Below are positions 9,386 to 17,897 of a stretch of 64,000 bases of DNA, in pieces. Numbering within the stretch: position 1 is the first letter of the stretch; each line of letters begins with the position of its first letter. Below the pieces are notes generated by a model that did not search any database, was not told the origin of the DNA, and saw nothing but the letters and a program-made list of their open reading frames with translations. This DNA is from Mesorhizobium loti (GTDB lineage: Bacteria; Pseudomonadota; Alphaproteobacteria; Rhizobiales; Rhizobiaceae). The DNA lies in assembly GCF_001510895.1 (NCBI RefSeq), contig NZ_LPWA01000013.1, positions 103,660-167,659 on the forward strand, given 5' to 3'. A program made the translations under genes and the position numbers.

Positions 9386-10417
9386 ATGAACAGATTCACT
9401 CCCGCAAAACCTGCCGGCGCGCGCAGCGTCGACGAGATCACCGGCAGCCGGCGGCTGCGGCGCATGCGCAAGGCCGACTGGTCGCGGCGTCTGGTGCAGG
9501 AAAACCAGCTTTCGGTGAACGACCTGATCTGGCCGATCTTCGTCGTCGACGGCAAGAATATTCGCGAGCCGATTGCCGCCATGCCGGACGTTTATCGGCT
9601 CTCCGTCGACCTCGCGGTCAAGGAGGCGGAACGTGCCGCAAAGCTCGGCATTCCGGCGATCGCCACTTTCCCCAACGTCGAGCTTTCGCTGCGCGACCAG
9701 ACCGGATCGCACATCCTCGACCCCGAAAACATCATCAACCGCGCCACCCGCGCCATCAAAGAAGCGGTGCCGGAGATCGGCATCATCACCGACGCGGCGC
9801 TCGACCCGTTCACCAGCCATGGCCATGACGGCATCCTGCGCGACGGCATCATCGTCAATGACGAGACGGTGGAACAGGTCACCGCCGCGGCGGTCATCCA
9901 GGCTGCGGCCGGGGCCGACATCATCGCACCGTCGGACATGATGGACGGCCGCATCGGTGCTATCCGCGACGCGCTCGACGCCAACGGTTTCCAGGACGTG
10001 GCGATCATGTCCTATGCGACGAAGTTTGCGTCGGCCTTCTACGGCCCCTATCGCGAGGCGGTGGGCACCGCCGGCCTGCTCAAGGGCGACAAGAAGACAT
10101 ATTATATCGACCACGCCAATTCGGATGAGGCAGTGCGCGAGGCCGAGCAGGATCTGGCCGAAGGCGCCGACATGCTGATGGTGAAGCCGGGGCTCCCCTA
10201 TCTCGACATCATCCGCCGGCTGAAGGACGAGCTCCAGATGCCGACATTCGCCTATCAGGTGTCGGGCGAATATTCGATGATCAAGGCGGCAGCCGCCAAT
10301 GGCTGGATCGACGGCGAAAAGGCGATGCTGGAATCGCTTCTAGCCCTCAAGCGCGCCGGCTGCGACGGCATCCTCACTTATTTCGCGCCGACCGTGGCGG
10401 AGATGCTGAAAGGCTAG
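9386..10417 (+). CDS. hemB: Delta-aminolevulinic acid dehydratase (porphobilinogen synthase)
   Basis: 343 residues. Condenses two 5-aminolevulinate molecules to porphobilinogen in haem and cobalamin synthesis. The Schiff-base lysines lie in YATKFASAFYGPYREA and MLMVKPGLPYLDIIR. The metal loop reads DAALDPFTSHGHDG, with Asp where zinc-type enzymes have Cys, so this is the Mg-type enzyme usual in alphaproteobacteria. ATG at 9386 follows AAGAG; a TTG two codons earlier is less likely. Confidence 0.97.
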   Translation: MNRFTPAKPAGARSVDEITGSRRLRRMRKADWSRRLVQENQLSVNDLIWPIFVVDGKNIREPIAAMPDVYRLSVDLAVKEAERAAKLGIPAIATFPNVELSLRDQTGSHILDPENIINRATRAIKEAVPEIGIITDAALDPFTSHGHDGILRDGIIVNDETVEQVTAAAVIQAAAGADIIAPSDMMDGRIGAIRDALDANGFQDVAIMSYATKFASAFYGPYREAVGTAGLLKGDKKTYYIDHANSDEAVREAEQDLAEGADMLMVKPGLPYLDIIRRLKDELQMPTFAYQVSGEYSMIKAAAANGWIDGEKAMLESLLALKRAGCDGILTYFAPTVAEMLKG

Positions 10418-10501
10418 GCTCCTTCCCCCGCCGCTTAACTCTCGCCGCGTGACCCGGATGCCCGCTCGGGCAGTTGACTTTTGCTCGCCGGAAAATACTG
10501 C

Positions 10502-10543
10502 TTGCACTATGCAATCAGTTAAGCTAATCCGTAACTGATTGCA
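10502..10543 (+). promoter_or_regulatory. Promoter overlapped by a perfect 12-bp inverted repeat operator
   Basis: TGCAATCAGTTA (10510-10521) and TAACTGATTGCA (10532-10543) are exact reverse complements separated by ten bases. A candidate promoter TTGCAC (10502-10507), 17 bases, TAATCC (10525-10530) runs through it, so a dimeric repressor bound here would block transcription of the gene at 10570. No regulator gene is adjacent. Confidence 0.65.
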
Positions 10544-10569
10544 AAATACAACTGGTCCAGGAGGCAATG

Positions 10570-11217
10570 ATGTCCAAGCTGCGTGTCAACGCATTCACCT
10601 TGTCGCTCGACGGTTACGGCGCCGGTCCCGACCAGAAGCTCGAAACCCCACTCGGTGTCGGCGGCGAGAACCTGCATAAATGGATGATCGGCACCCGCAC
10701 TTTCCGCCAGATGGTGATCGGCAAGGATGGTGGCACCACCGACACCGACGACAGCTTTGCCGTGCGCAGCTTCGAGAATGTCGGCGCCTGGATCCTCGGC
10801 CGCAACATGTTCGGGCCGATCCGCGGCGAATGGCCGGACGACAACTGGAAAGGCTGGTGGGGCGACAACCCGCCCTATCACGTGCCGGTCTTCGTGCTCA
10901 CCCACCACAAGCGGGCACCGATCGTCATGGAAGGCGGGACGACGTTTTACTTCGTCACCGACGGCATCCATTCAGCGCTCGAACGGGCGAAAGCGGCAGC
11001 CGGTGGCAAGGATGTGCGGGTCGGCGGCGGCGTTTCGACCATCCGGCAGTACCTCCAGGAGAAGCTGATCGACGAGATGCACCTCGCCATCTCGCCGGTC
11101 CTGCTCGGCTCCGGCGAGCATCTTTTCGCCGGCCTCGACATGCTGAAGCTCGGCTACCGCTGCACCAGCCAGGTCGCGACGGCCGATGCGACGCATGTGA
11201 TGATCGGACGGGCGTGA
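10570..11217 (+). CDS. Dihydrofolate reductase-like (RibD C-terminal domain) protein
   Basis: 215 residues of the RibD-C/DHFR fold, like YyaP-type proteins. Visible family features are the N-terminal FTLSLDGYGAGPDQ, GAWILGRNMFGPIRGEW, and the nucleotide-binding region VRVGGGVSTIRQYLQEKLIDEMHLAI. A perfect AGGAGG ends five bases before the ATG at 10570 and two before the ATG at 10567, favouring 10570. Reductase activity is probable, but the substrate is unknown; members are commonly annotated only as DHFR family. An inverted-repeat operator lies upstream. Confidence 0.85.
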   Translation: MSKLRVNAFTLSLDGYGAGPDQKLETPLGVGGENLHKWMIGTRTFRQMVIGKDGGTTDTDDSFAVRSFENVGAWILGRNMFGPIRGEWPDDNWKGWWGDNPPYHVPVFVLTHHKRAPIVMEGGTTFYFVTDGIHSALERAKAAAGGKDVRVGGGVSTIRQYLQEKLIDEMHLAISPVLLGSGEHLFAGLDMLKLGYRCTSQVATADATHVMIGRA

Positions 11218-11249
11218 GCGTTGGCGTATGGCGAGACCGGCGATATAGC

Positions 11250-11455
11250 CCTTTCTCCCCGTCACTATACGGGGAGAAATGCCCGGCAGGGCAATGAGGG
11301 GCAGCGCTGTCCATCCAAGGATTGCGCTGCCAACAACACCGCCGTTAGCAAATAACGTGGCCGATCTAGGGCTCGGCCGCATTCAACTGTCCAAGCCGGC
11401 GCCGCCCCTCATCCGCCCTTCGGGCACCTTCTCCCCGTGAACGGGGAGAAGGAGG
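11250..11455. repeat. Composite palindromic intergenic element
   Basis: The stretch begins with the hairpin TTTCTCCCCGT/ACGGGGAGAAA (11252-11279) and ends with CCTTCTCCCCGT-GA-ACGGGGAGAAGG (11427-11452). Inner arms ATGAGGGGCAGCG (11294-11306) and CGCCGCCCCTCAT (11400-11412) are approximate inverted repeats of each other. The element resembles RIME-type mosaic repeats and has the same architecture as 31121-31277. Confidence 0.6.
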
Positions 11456-11461
11456 GGCGCC

Positions 11462-12394
11462 TCAATACTTCGCCGGCACGTAGAGTTCGTGCGGCAGCAC
11501 CTGACGCTCGTAAGACGGGTTGAAGACGCGTTCGGGCAGCGTGATCTCCTCGTGCGGCACGTCTTCGTAGGGCATCTGCTGCAAGAGGTGGTCGATGCAG
11601 TTCAGCCGCGCCCGCTTCTTGTCGTTGCCCTCGACGATGAACCACGGCGCTTCCTTGATGTTGGTGCGGGCGAAGGTCTCTTCCTTGGCCTTGGTGTACT
11701 GCTCCCAGCGTACGCGCGACTGCAGATCCATGGGCGACAGCTTCCACTGCTTCATCGGATCATGGATGCGCATCAGGAAGCGCATCTGCTGCTCCTCGTC
11801 GGTGATCGAGAACCAGTATTTGACCAGCGTGATGCCGGAGCGCACCAGCATGCGCTCGAATTCCGGCACGTCGTGGAAGAACTCTTCCACCTGCTCGGGA
11901 TTGGCAAAGCCCATCACGCGTTCGACGCCGGAGCGGTTGTACCAGGAGCGGTCGAACAGCACGATCTCGCCGCCGGCAGGCAGATGCGGCACATAGCGCT
12001 GGAAATACCATTGCGACTTCTCGCGCTCGGTCGGCGCGGGCAGCGCCACGACACGGGCGATGCGCGGGTTGAGGCGCTGCGTGATGCGCTTGATGACGCC
12101 CCCCTTGCCGGCGGAGTCGCGGCCCTCGAAGATCACCACCAGTTTCTTCTTGTGGTAGGCGACCCAGGACTGCAGCTTGATCAGTTCCGACTGCAGCCGC
12201 AGCAGCTCGCGGAAATAGGCCATCCGCTCGATGGAGGGCGGATGCGACTTCTTGTAGATTTTGGCGATCTCGAGCGAGAGCGCAGGCTCGGAAATCTCCA
12301 GCTCGTAATCCTCGTCGAGCGTGTCCTCGAGTTCGGCTTCCAACCAGTCCTTGGCTCCGGAATTCGGCCCGGAATTCGGTTTGAGTTCGTTCAT
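11462..12394 (-). CDS. ppk2: Polyphosphate kinase 2
   Basis: 310 residues. Transfers phosphate between polyphosphate and nucleoside diphosphates (ADP or GDP). Walker A is FEGRDSAGKGGVIKRI and the Walker B/lid region is VLFDRSWYNRSGVERVMGF. The single-domain length fits the one-domain PPK2 group. The start at 12394 (MNELKPNSG) has AGGAG seven bases upstream; an in-frame GTG/ATG at 12445 adds an unsupported basic stretch. The N-terminus is acidic (EAELEDTLDEDYELE). A Ppx/GppA homologue lies elsewhere in the window (46895-48274). Confidence 0.95.
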   Translation of the reverse strand: MNELKPNSGPNSGAKDWLEAELEDTLDEDYELEISEPALSLEIAKIYKKSHPPSIERMAYFRELLRLQSELIKLQSWVAYHKKKLVVIFEGRDSAGKGGVIKRITQRLNPRIARVVALPAPTEREKSQWYFQRYVPHLPAGGEIVLFDRSWYNRSGVERVMGFANPEQVEEFFHDVPEFERMLVRSGITLVKYWFSITDEEQQMRFLMRIHDPMKQWKLSPMDLQSRVRWEQYTKAKEETFARTNIKEAPWFIVEGNDKKRARLNCIDHLLQQMPYEDVPHEEITLPERVFNPSYERQVLPHELYVPAKY

Positions 12395-12655
12395 CGCGCT
12401 GCTCCTGCCTGTCAGCCATCTTTGCCTCGGACGCCTTCCGGACATGGCCGGAAACGCAACTCCGTAAGCCGACTGAGATACAGACCCGCAATGACGGTTT
12501 TATTGCAAGCGGCCCAACGACGTTGGACCAGCTGATATGTGATCGAACCGTATCGATGGCGGGGCGACAAGCCGCTTGAATTGTCCTACAAATGCCCTCG
12601 CCTCTTTCCGGTGCCCGCCACGGCGCCCCTTCAAACAAAATCGCGAGGACCTGAC

Positions 12656-13699
12656 ATGGAATACCGCACCCTTGGCCGTTCCGGCCTGAAGGTTTCGACA
12701 TTGACGCTCGGCACGATGACTTTCGGCGGCACGGGCCCGTTCGCCGCCGTCGGCAATTCCGATCTTTCGGAAGCCAAGCGCATTATCGACACCTGCATCG
12801 ATGCCGGCATCAACCTGATCGACACCGCCAACGTCTATTCGAACGGCCTGTCCGAGGAGATCGTCGGCGAGGCGCTCGGCGGCAAGCGCAAGAACGATGT
12901 GCTGATCGCGTCGAAGGCGCGCATGCCGATCGGCAACGGCCCCAATGACGAAGGCCTGTCGCGCCATCATTTGATCCGCGAATGCGAGAGGAGCCTGAAG
13001 CGGCTCAAGACCGATGTCATCGACATCTATTTCCTGCACGAATGGGATGGCGTCACGCCGCTGGAGGAGACGATCGCGGCGCTCGACACGCTGGTCGGCC
13101 AGGGCAAGGTCCGCTACGTCGGCTGCTCCAACTATTCCGGCTGGCAGGTGATGAAGGCGCTCTCGATCAGCGACAGCCATCATCAGCCGCGCTTCGTCAC
13201 GCAGCAGATCCACTACACGCTGGAGGCGCGCGAGGCCGAGTACGAGTTGCTGCCGATCTCTGTCGACCAGGGCCTTGGCGTGCTGGTGTGGAGCCCGCTG
13301 GCCGGCGGCCTGCTTTCGGGCAAATACCGCCGCGACAGCCCAACGGCGCGCCAGCTCGGCGGCTGGTCGGAACCGCCGATCCGCGACGAGGACAGGCTGT
13401 GGCGGATCGTCGACGTGCTGATCGAGATCGGCAAGGCGCGCGGCGTTTCGGCGGCCCAGGTGGCGCTTGCCTGGCTGCTCGGCCGCCCGGCCGTTTCTTC
13501 GCTGGTGATCGGTGCCCGCAACGAAGCCCAGCTCAAGGACAATCTTGCCGCGGCAAGCCTGACGCTGTCGCTCGACGAGCGCCTGCGCCTCGACGCCGTC
13601 AGCCGGCCGCCGGTGCTCTACCCCTACTGGCACCAGCAATTCACCGCCAAGGGCCGCTTCGGCCCGGCCGACCTGGTGCTCGACCGCAGCGATATCTGA
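12656..13699 (+). CDS. Aldo/keto reductase
   Basis: 347 residues, NADPH-dependent TIM-barrel oxidoreductase. Features: MEYRTLGRSGLKVSTLTLGTM at the start, the catalytic Asp/Tyr region LIDTANVYSNGLSEEI, the conserved Lys in IASKARMP and His in YFLHEWDG, and the cofactor segment near SLVIGARNEAQLKDNL. GAGGAC lies eight bases before the ATG at 12656; a start at 12539 would add 39 residues of non-family sequence. Substrate unknown. The gene is divergent from ppk2. Confidence 0.9.
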   Translation: MEYRTLGRSGLKVSTLTLGTMTFGGTGPFAAVGNSDLSEAKRIIDTCIDAGINLIDTANVYSNGLSEEIVGEALGGKRKNDVLIASKARMPIGNGPNDEGLSRHHLIRECERSLKRLKTDVIDIYFLHEWDGVTPLEETIAALDTLVGQGKVRYVGCSNYSGWQVMKALSISDSHHQPRFVTQQIHYTLEAREAEYELLPISVDQGLGVLVWSPLAGGLLSGKYRRDSPTARQLGGWSEPPIRDEDRLWRIVDVLIEIGKARGVSAAQVALAWLLGRPAVSSLVIGARNEAQLKDNLAAASLTLSLDERLRLDAVSRPPVLYPYWHQQFTAKGRFGPADLVLDRSDI

Positions 13700-13724
13700 G
13701 GGCCCGCACAGTGTACCGCGCCCC

Positions 13725-13823
13725 AGAGCGCTCAGCGTTTGATAGATCGCTGAGCCGCTCTAAGTGTTTGTTTGGAGCAATTCCGGACGAAAACCGCTAC
13801 GCACTTTTCCTGGAATTGCTCTA
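13725..13823. repeat. Dispersed two-part palindromic repeat, copy 1
   Basis: First part: AGAGCGCTCAGCG and CGCTGAGCCGCTCT form a stem (13725-13761). Second part: AGCAATTCC (13776-13784) and GGAATTGCT (13812-13820) form another around CGGACGAAAACCGCTACGCA. The same two parts in the same order lie at 25741-25841. It also sits between convergent genes and may terminate both. Confidence 0.75.
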
Positions 13824-13835
13824 AAGGCGCGGGGG

Positions 13836-14807
13836 TCAGCCCGCGATAAAACGCCAGACTTCCGGGTCGGGTTTGATCTGGCCGCTCAGCACGAAATATT
13901 TGTAGAGGACGAGCAGCGAGACCGCCTGCTCGTCCTTTTCGTCGCTGAACCGGCGGCAGTAAGCGTTTGCCGCCGTTATGATGCGTTGGGCTTCCGCCGG
14001 ATGCTTTTCGAAATAGGCGATCTTGTCGGCGACATCGGAAAAATCGGGCGCCAGCGGCACGTAGTGGACATTGGCCTCCACCTCAGCTTCGGCGAACCAT
14101 GTCTCGTAGGTTGGCGGCGGCATCAGGCAGAGCGAATTCGAGCTCATAATCCATTTCAGGTTCGTCGCCACGTCATTGCCTTCGAGCGAGACGATATAGC
14201 GGAACTGCCGCTGCTGCGGGATCGTGAGATACGGCTTGCGGTAGTTCTCCGGCGCGCTCGGCTTGGGCGAACCCGCATCGCAAAACGGCAGATCGCGCAC
14301 GGTATCGACGAACCGCTTGCGGATCGGATTGTTGAGATCGCCGCGCCAAATCGCCATCGGTCGCTTGTCGGCGAAGGACAGATTGTCCCTCGGCATGTTG
14401 AAATGGCGGAACTTGTCGAGCTTCATGATCACGGCGTTGCCGTTGTCGTCACGGATCGGCCGGTCCTTGACGATCGCCGGCATCTTGGGCACGTCGACGA
14501 CATCGCCGAACTCGAGATCGATGAGCAGGTCGCGATCGAAGTAGCGCGCGAACTCCTTCAGATCGTAATAATACATGCTGCCGAACTTGGGTATTTGACC
14601 GGCCGGCACGGCCGCCGCGCTCGGCACGAAGCTATGGTCGAGCTTGTTATAGTAGTTGACCCGATCACGGACCGTTTTGCCGGAGAGCTTCGCCTGCTGC
14701 AGGCGGCCAGCCAGGCGCTGGCGAAAGAGAGCCTGCGGCACCACATCGCGCGTGATGTTGCGTACGAAATAAAATACCCGCGCTGCGGTGCGTAAGGGCG
14801 AGGCCAT
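13836..14807 (-). CDS. Glycosyltransferase family 90 (LpsA/CAP10-like)
   Basis: 323 residues. The C-terminal half carries family-90 features: AIWRGDLNNPIRKRFV, YIVSLEGNDVATNLKWIMSS and the aromatic/acidic PPPTYETWFAE segment, followed by HYVPLAPDFSDVADKI. Members transfer xylose or other sugars to surface glycans; in rhizobia and Pasteurellaceae the group is linked to LPS core modification. The start at 14807 (MASPLRTAARVFYFVRNI) gives a short hydrophobic N-terminus but no convincing signal peptide. It stands alone on the minus strand. Confidence 0.8.
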   Translation of the reverse strand: MASPLRTAARVFYFVRNITRDVVPQALFRQRLAGRLQQAKLSGKTVRDRVNYYNKLDHSFVPSAAAVPAGQIPKFGSMYYYDLKEFARYFDRDLLIDLEFGDVVDVPKMPAIVKDRPIRDDNGNAVIMKLDKFRHFNMPRDNLSFADKRPMAIWRGDLNNPIRKRFVDTVRDLPFCDAGSPKPSAPENYRKPYLTIPQQRQFRYIVSLEGNDVATNLKWIMSSNSLCLMPPPTYETWFAEAEVEANVHYVPLAPDFSDVADKIAYFEKHPAEAQRIITAANAYCRRFSDEKDEQAVSLLVLYKYFVLSGQIKPDPEVWRFIAG

Positions 14808-14927
14808 GCGTCCGTCGTTTCAAGATATGCCGTCGAGCCTCCTACAGCATTGTGCCGAACATCTTGCAAGCCCGCGCACGCAGCCGAACTTGTGAGAGTC
14901 CTAATATTCGGCAACGGTTGCGGGGGA

Positions 14928-15593
14928 TCAGGCAGCGACGACGGCGAAGCCCCTGGCGCGCAGGCCGCGCCGGTCGTCATGCAGCGAAGTCACCAGCCGG
15001 TCGCGGCTGCCGGCGATATGAGCCGAGAGCAGCCGCGCCGCCTCGTCGGCATCACCCTTTCGCACGGCGGCCAGGATGGCATGGTGCTCGGCCCAGGCCC
15101 GGCCGAGCGCCGCCTCGTCGCGCACTTCCAGCCAACGGGCGCGCGACAGCCTGGTCATCGCATCGCGCACAGCTCTGAACAGGAATTCGTTGCCGGAAAG
15201 CCTGGCCAGCTCGATGTGAAAATCCATACCGACCCGGTGCCATTCCTCGCGCGGCGTATCGGCGTCACAGGAATCGAGCATCGCCGCGATCACCTCGACC
15301 CCGCTGCGGTCATCCAGCGCCGCCGTCAACCTGACCGCCGCCACTTCGACCGCCTCGCGATAGACGGCGATCTGACCGAGCTCGGCAAGGTTGATGGGAG
15401 CCACCGTCCAGCCGCGGCCATCGCGGCCGATCAGCCCTTCAGTCTCGAGGCGCAGCAATGCGGCCCTGACCGGGGTGCGCGAGGCGCCGAAGCGGCTTTC
15501 AATCCAGCGCTCGGTCAGCCGCTCGCCCGGGCCGATCTCCAGTCCGAGGATCATCTCGCGAAGCTGCCTTTCGACATTCTGCATCTGCGACAT
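14928..15593 (-). CDS. GntR-family regulator with FCD domain
   Basis: 221 residues. N-terminal winged helix at about 5-70 (LTERWIESRFGASRTPVRAA), then an all-helical FCD ligand domain at about 80-205 with metal-type residues Asp, His (WHRVGMDFHIELA) and the C-terminal H-I-A-G-S-R segment. It is divergent from an MFS transporter gene, and the region between the two contains a palindromic site (15652-15664), so it probably controls the transporter and itself. Confidence 0.9.
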   Translation of the reverse strand: MSQMQNVERQLREMILGLEIGPGERLTERWIESRFGASRTPVRAALLRLETEGLIGRDGRGWTVAPINLAELGQIAVYREAVEVAAVRLTAALDDRSGVEVIAAMLDSCDADTPREEWHRVGMDFHIELARLSGNEFLFRAVRDAMTRLSRARWLEVRDEAALGRAWAEHHAILAAVRKGDADEAARLLSAHIAGSRDRLVTSLHDDRRGLRARGFAVVAA

Positions 15594-15649
15594 TGTCGTT
15601 CCGCTCTTCGGCGCCGCATTGACAAGCGGCTGGGTTGAGGTTCATGACG

Positions 15650-15680
15650 GGTACCAAATTGGTATCCCAAAATGGTATCC
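15650..15680. promoter_or_regulatory. Candidate GntR operator between regulator and MFS gene
   Basis: TACCAA-A-TTGGTA (15652-15664) is a perfect six-base inverted repeat. GGTATCC recurs at 15661 and 15674, 13 bases apart. The site lies 57 bases upstream of the regulator start and 33 upstream of the transporter start, where a shared repressor site would be expected. Confidence 0.55.
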
Positions 15681-15712
15681 GGGGCAATCCCGGTTGGCCG
15701 GGCAGGCATGAC

Positions 15713-16960
15713 ATGGCAGACGGCACCTCCGAACAGAGCGGCTACAACATCCATTGGCGGCGCAATCTTGCCGTCTGCTTCGCTGGCTCGTTCAGCACGC
15801 TCATTGCCATGACGCTGCTGTTGCCTTTCCTGCCGCTCTACGTCGAACAACTGGGCGCCGAGGGGCACGCGGCGATCGTGCAATGGTCGGGCATTGCCTA
15901 TGGCGCGACCTTCTTTGCCGCAGCGCTGGTCGCGCCGCTCTGGGGGCGGCTCGGCGACCGCTATGGCCGCAAGCTGATGCTGGTGCGCGCCTCGTTCGGC
16001 ATGGCGATCTGCATGTCGCTGACAGGTATGGTTGAGAGCGTCTGGCAACTGGTGTTGCTGCGGCTCCTGATCGGCTTTGCCGGCGGCTACTCCTCGGGCT
16101 CGACGATATTGGTTGCGATGCAGACGCCGAAGGACCGCTCCGGCTGGGCGCTGGGCGTGCTCTCGGCCGGCATCACGGCGGGCTCGCTGGTCGGCCCGCT
16201 GCTCGGCGGCGTGCTGCCGCCGGTGATCGGCATCCGTGCCACCTTCCTGCTCTCCGGCGGCGTGATCTTTCTCGCTTTCCTGGCCACGACTTTCCTGATC
16301 AAGGAAAATCCGCCGGCGCCCAAACCTGCCTCGGCGGCAAAGCCGAAAAGCGGCTGGTCGCAGATCCCCGACAAGCGGCCGGTCGTGGCGATGTTGACGA
16401 CCGGCATGCTGCTCGCCTTCGCCACCATGTCGATCGAGCCGATCATCACCGTCTATGTGCAGCAGCTCGTCGAGGACCAGAGCAAGGTGACGATGGTCGC
16501 CGGCGTGGTGATGTCGGCGGCCGCGCTCGGCACCATCCTGTCCTCGTCATGGCTGGGCAAGCTTGCTGACCGCGTCGGCCACTGGAACGTCGTCGTCGGT
16601 GCGCTCGCGGTCTCGGCGCTGCTGCTTATTCCACAGGCTTTCGTCACCGACGGCTGGCAACTGATCGGGCTGCGCTTCCTGATGGGCCTGGCGCTCGGCG
16701 GCCTGCTGCCCTGCATCACCAGCGTCATCCGCCACAACATCCCGGACGGCATCGGCGGCAATGTGCTGGGCTTGGCCATCTCGGCGCAATATGTGGGCCA
16801 GGTCGCGGGGCCGCTCGCCGGCGGCTTCGTCGGCGGCCATTTCGGCATGCGGGCGGTGTTTTTAGGCACATCCGTGCTGATGGCGCTGGGTGCGGTCTAT
16901 AACTGGATTGTCCAGTCGCGGCGGGCGCGGCATATGCTGATCGAGGCCGGCGAATCCTGA
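15713..16960 (+). CDS. MFS efflux transporter (drug:H+ antiporter type)
   Basis: 415 residues with about twelve membrane segments. The loop 2-3 signature GRLGDRYGRKLMLVRA and the motif-C-like segment SAGITAGSLVGPLLGG point to a drug/H+ antiporter of the MdtG type. The start at 15713 (MADGTSEQSGYNIHWRRN) lies just before the first helix; an earlier in-frame start at 15635 would run through the operator. Divergent from its likely GntR regulator. Substrate unknown. Confidence 0.88.
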   Translation: MADGTSEQSGYNIHWRRNLAVCFAGSFSTLIAMTLLLPFLPLYVEQLGAEGHAAIVQWSGIAYGATFFAAALVAPLWGRLGDRYGRKLMLVRASFGMAICMSLTGMVESVWQLVLLRLLIGFAGGYSSGSTILVAMQTPKDRSGWALGVLSAGITAGSLVGPLLGGVLPPVIGIRATFLLSGGVIFLAFLATTFLIKENPPAPKPASAAKPKSGWSQIPDKRPVVAMLTTGMLLAFATMSIEPIITVYVQQLVEDQSKVTMVAGVVMSAAALGTILSSSWLGKLADRVGHWNVVVGALAVSALLLIPQAFVTDGWQLIGLRFLMGLALGGLLPCITSVIRHNIPDGIGGNVLGLAISAQYVGQVAGPLAGGFVGGHFGMRAVFLGTSVLMALGAVYNWIVQSRRARHMLIEAGES

Positions 16961-16989
16961 TTGGCGCCTGCCGAATACGGAGCATCGAA

Positions 16990-17364
16990 ATGAGCCTTGC
17001 CGGGCAATCCTCTAACGGCGCCAGCCGCATCCTCGTGCTGGCGGGCGGGCTTGTCGGCGCGGCCGGCGTGGCGCTGTCGGCCGCCGCCGCGCATCGCGGC
17101 GGCGCGTTCACCGGCACGGCGGCATCCTTCCTGTTGATGCACGCTTCGGTCTTCCTCGCCATCGGCCTTATCGGCGGCAACCGGTGTCTCAGGATCGCAA
17201 GCCTGGTGCTGCTCGTCGGCCTGCTGCTGTTCACGGGCGACCTGCTCGCCCGGGATTTCCTCGGCTCGCGGCTGTTTCCGATGTCGGCGCCGATCGGCGG
17301 CACTTTGCTTATCGCCGGCTGGCTGGCGATTGCGGTCTCGGCGCTGTGGCGTCCGCGGTCCTAA
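16990..17364 (+). CDS. DUF423 small membrane protein
   Basis: 124 residues, four hydrophobic segments. The pattern G-L-V-G-A-A-G-V near the N-terminus, H-A-S-V-F-L-A-I-G in the middle and a final MSAPIGGTLLIAGWLAIA fit DUF423 (YgdD-like). Function is unknown for the family. The ATG at 16990 follows GGAG. It lies 29 bases after the MFS gene on the same strand and may be cotranscribed. Confidence 0.8.
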   Translation: MSLAGQSSNGASRILVLAGGLVGAAGVALSAAAAHRGGAFTGTAASFLLMHASVFLAIGLIGGNRCLRIASLVLLVGLLLFTGDLLARDFLGSRLFPMSAPIGGTLLIAGWLAIAVSALWRPRS

Positions 17365-17466
17365 AGCGCGTCGCGATCTTTCGGATTCGCTCCGTGCGCT
17401 TAGGTTTTTGATTTTACGCATGTCTTTGTCCCGAAACCGGTTCCCACTTTCGGGAGACATGCTCTA
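17365..17466. repeat. Dispersed palindromic repeat of the Hyphomicrobiales type
   Basis: The distal half is a stem: GCATGTCT and CCGAAA (17418-17437) pair with TTTCGGG and AGACATGC (17450-17464) around ACCGGTTCCCAC. The proximal half begins AGCGCGTCGCGATCTTTCGG. I recognise this as a repeat scattered between genes in rhizobia and relatives. Confidence 0.7.
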
Positions 17467-17498
17467 GATCCACGCTTCCATCGCGGTGGGCTCGTCGC

Positions 17499-17654
17499 CT
17501 ACGAGACGATGCGGGGACTATCGCGCCCCGGACGCAGTCTCCGCTTGCGCGTCGCCGGCTCTGCCGCGCGCTGCCGCTCAGGCCGGTCGGTCGCCGGCGA
17601 GATGCCCCAATAGTTGCGATAGATGTCCTGGAAAAGATGGCTGACGGGATGCAT
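17499..17654 (-). CDS. Small protein, paralogue A of a tandem pair
   Basis: 51 residues beginning MHPVSHLFQDIYRNYWGIS and ending in a basic tail rich in Arg. AAAGGAGCC precedes the ATG by about six bases, an excellent ribosome site. The first 19 residues match the neighbouring small gene (17711-17854) at M-H-P-V-x-x-L-F-x-D-x-Y-R-N-x-W-G-I, so the two arose by duplication. A LacI-type operator sequence lies only 17 bases upstream of the ATG (17671-17684). No known family recognised. Confidence 0.75.
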   Translation of the reverse strand: MHPVSHLFQDIYRNYWGISPATDRPERQRAAEPATRKRRLRPGRDSPRIVS

Positions 17655-17670
17655 GACTGGCTCCTTTCAA

Positions 17671-17684
17671 TTGAATCGATCCAA
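17671..17684. promoter_or_regulatory. LacI-type operator, copy 1
   Basis: TTGAATCGATCCAA, a near-palindrome with the central CG typical of LacI-family sites. The same 14-mer occurs in opposite orientation at 17898-17911. It lies between the two small genes, just before the ribosome site of the downstream one. Confidence 0.65.
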
Positions 17685-17710
17685 TCGATCGACGCGAAAA
17701 AGGCTGACTT

Positions 17711-17854
17711 CTAGGCGCGCCTGCGCTCCACGATGAAGCGTGGCTCACGCTTCCACGGGCTGGCCCTGCCGCGACGCCGCTCGCTCTGCGCGGCCGAGGC
17801 AATGCCCCAATCGTTGCGGTAGACGTCTTCAAACAAATAGTTGACCGGATGCAT
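17711..17854 (-). CDS. Small protein, paralogue B of a tandem pair
   Basis: 47 residues beginning MHPVNYLFEDVYRNDWGIA, then a basic tail (SERRRGRAS, KREPRFIVERRRA). GAAGGAGGG precedes the ATG at 17854, an ideal ribosome site; an in-frame start at 17911 would run through the operator at 17898. It is related to the gene at 17499-17654 over the first 19 residues. No domain known; the conserved N-terminus with Asp, Tyr, Asn and Trp may bind a partner protein. Confidence 0.75.
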   Translation of the reverse strand: MHPVNYLFEDVYRNDWGIASAAQSERRRGRASPWKREPRFIVERRRA

Positions 17855-17897
17855 GGCACCCTCCTTCTCGAACTTTACTCCAAATCGCCGAAACAAC

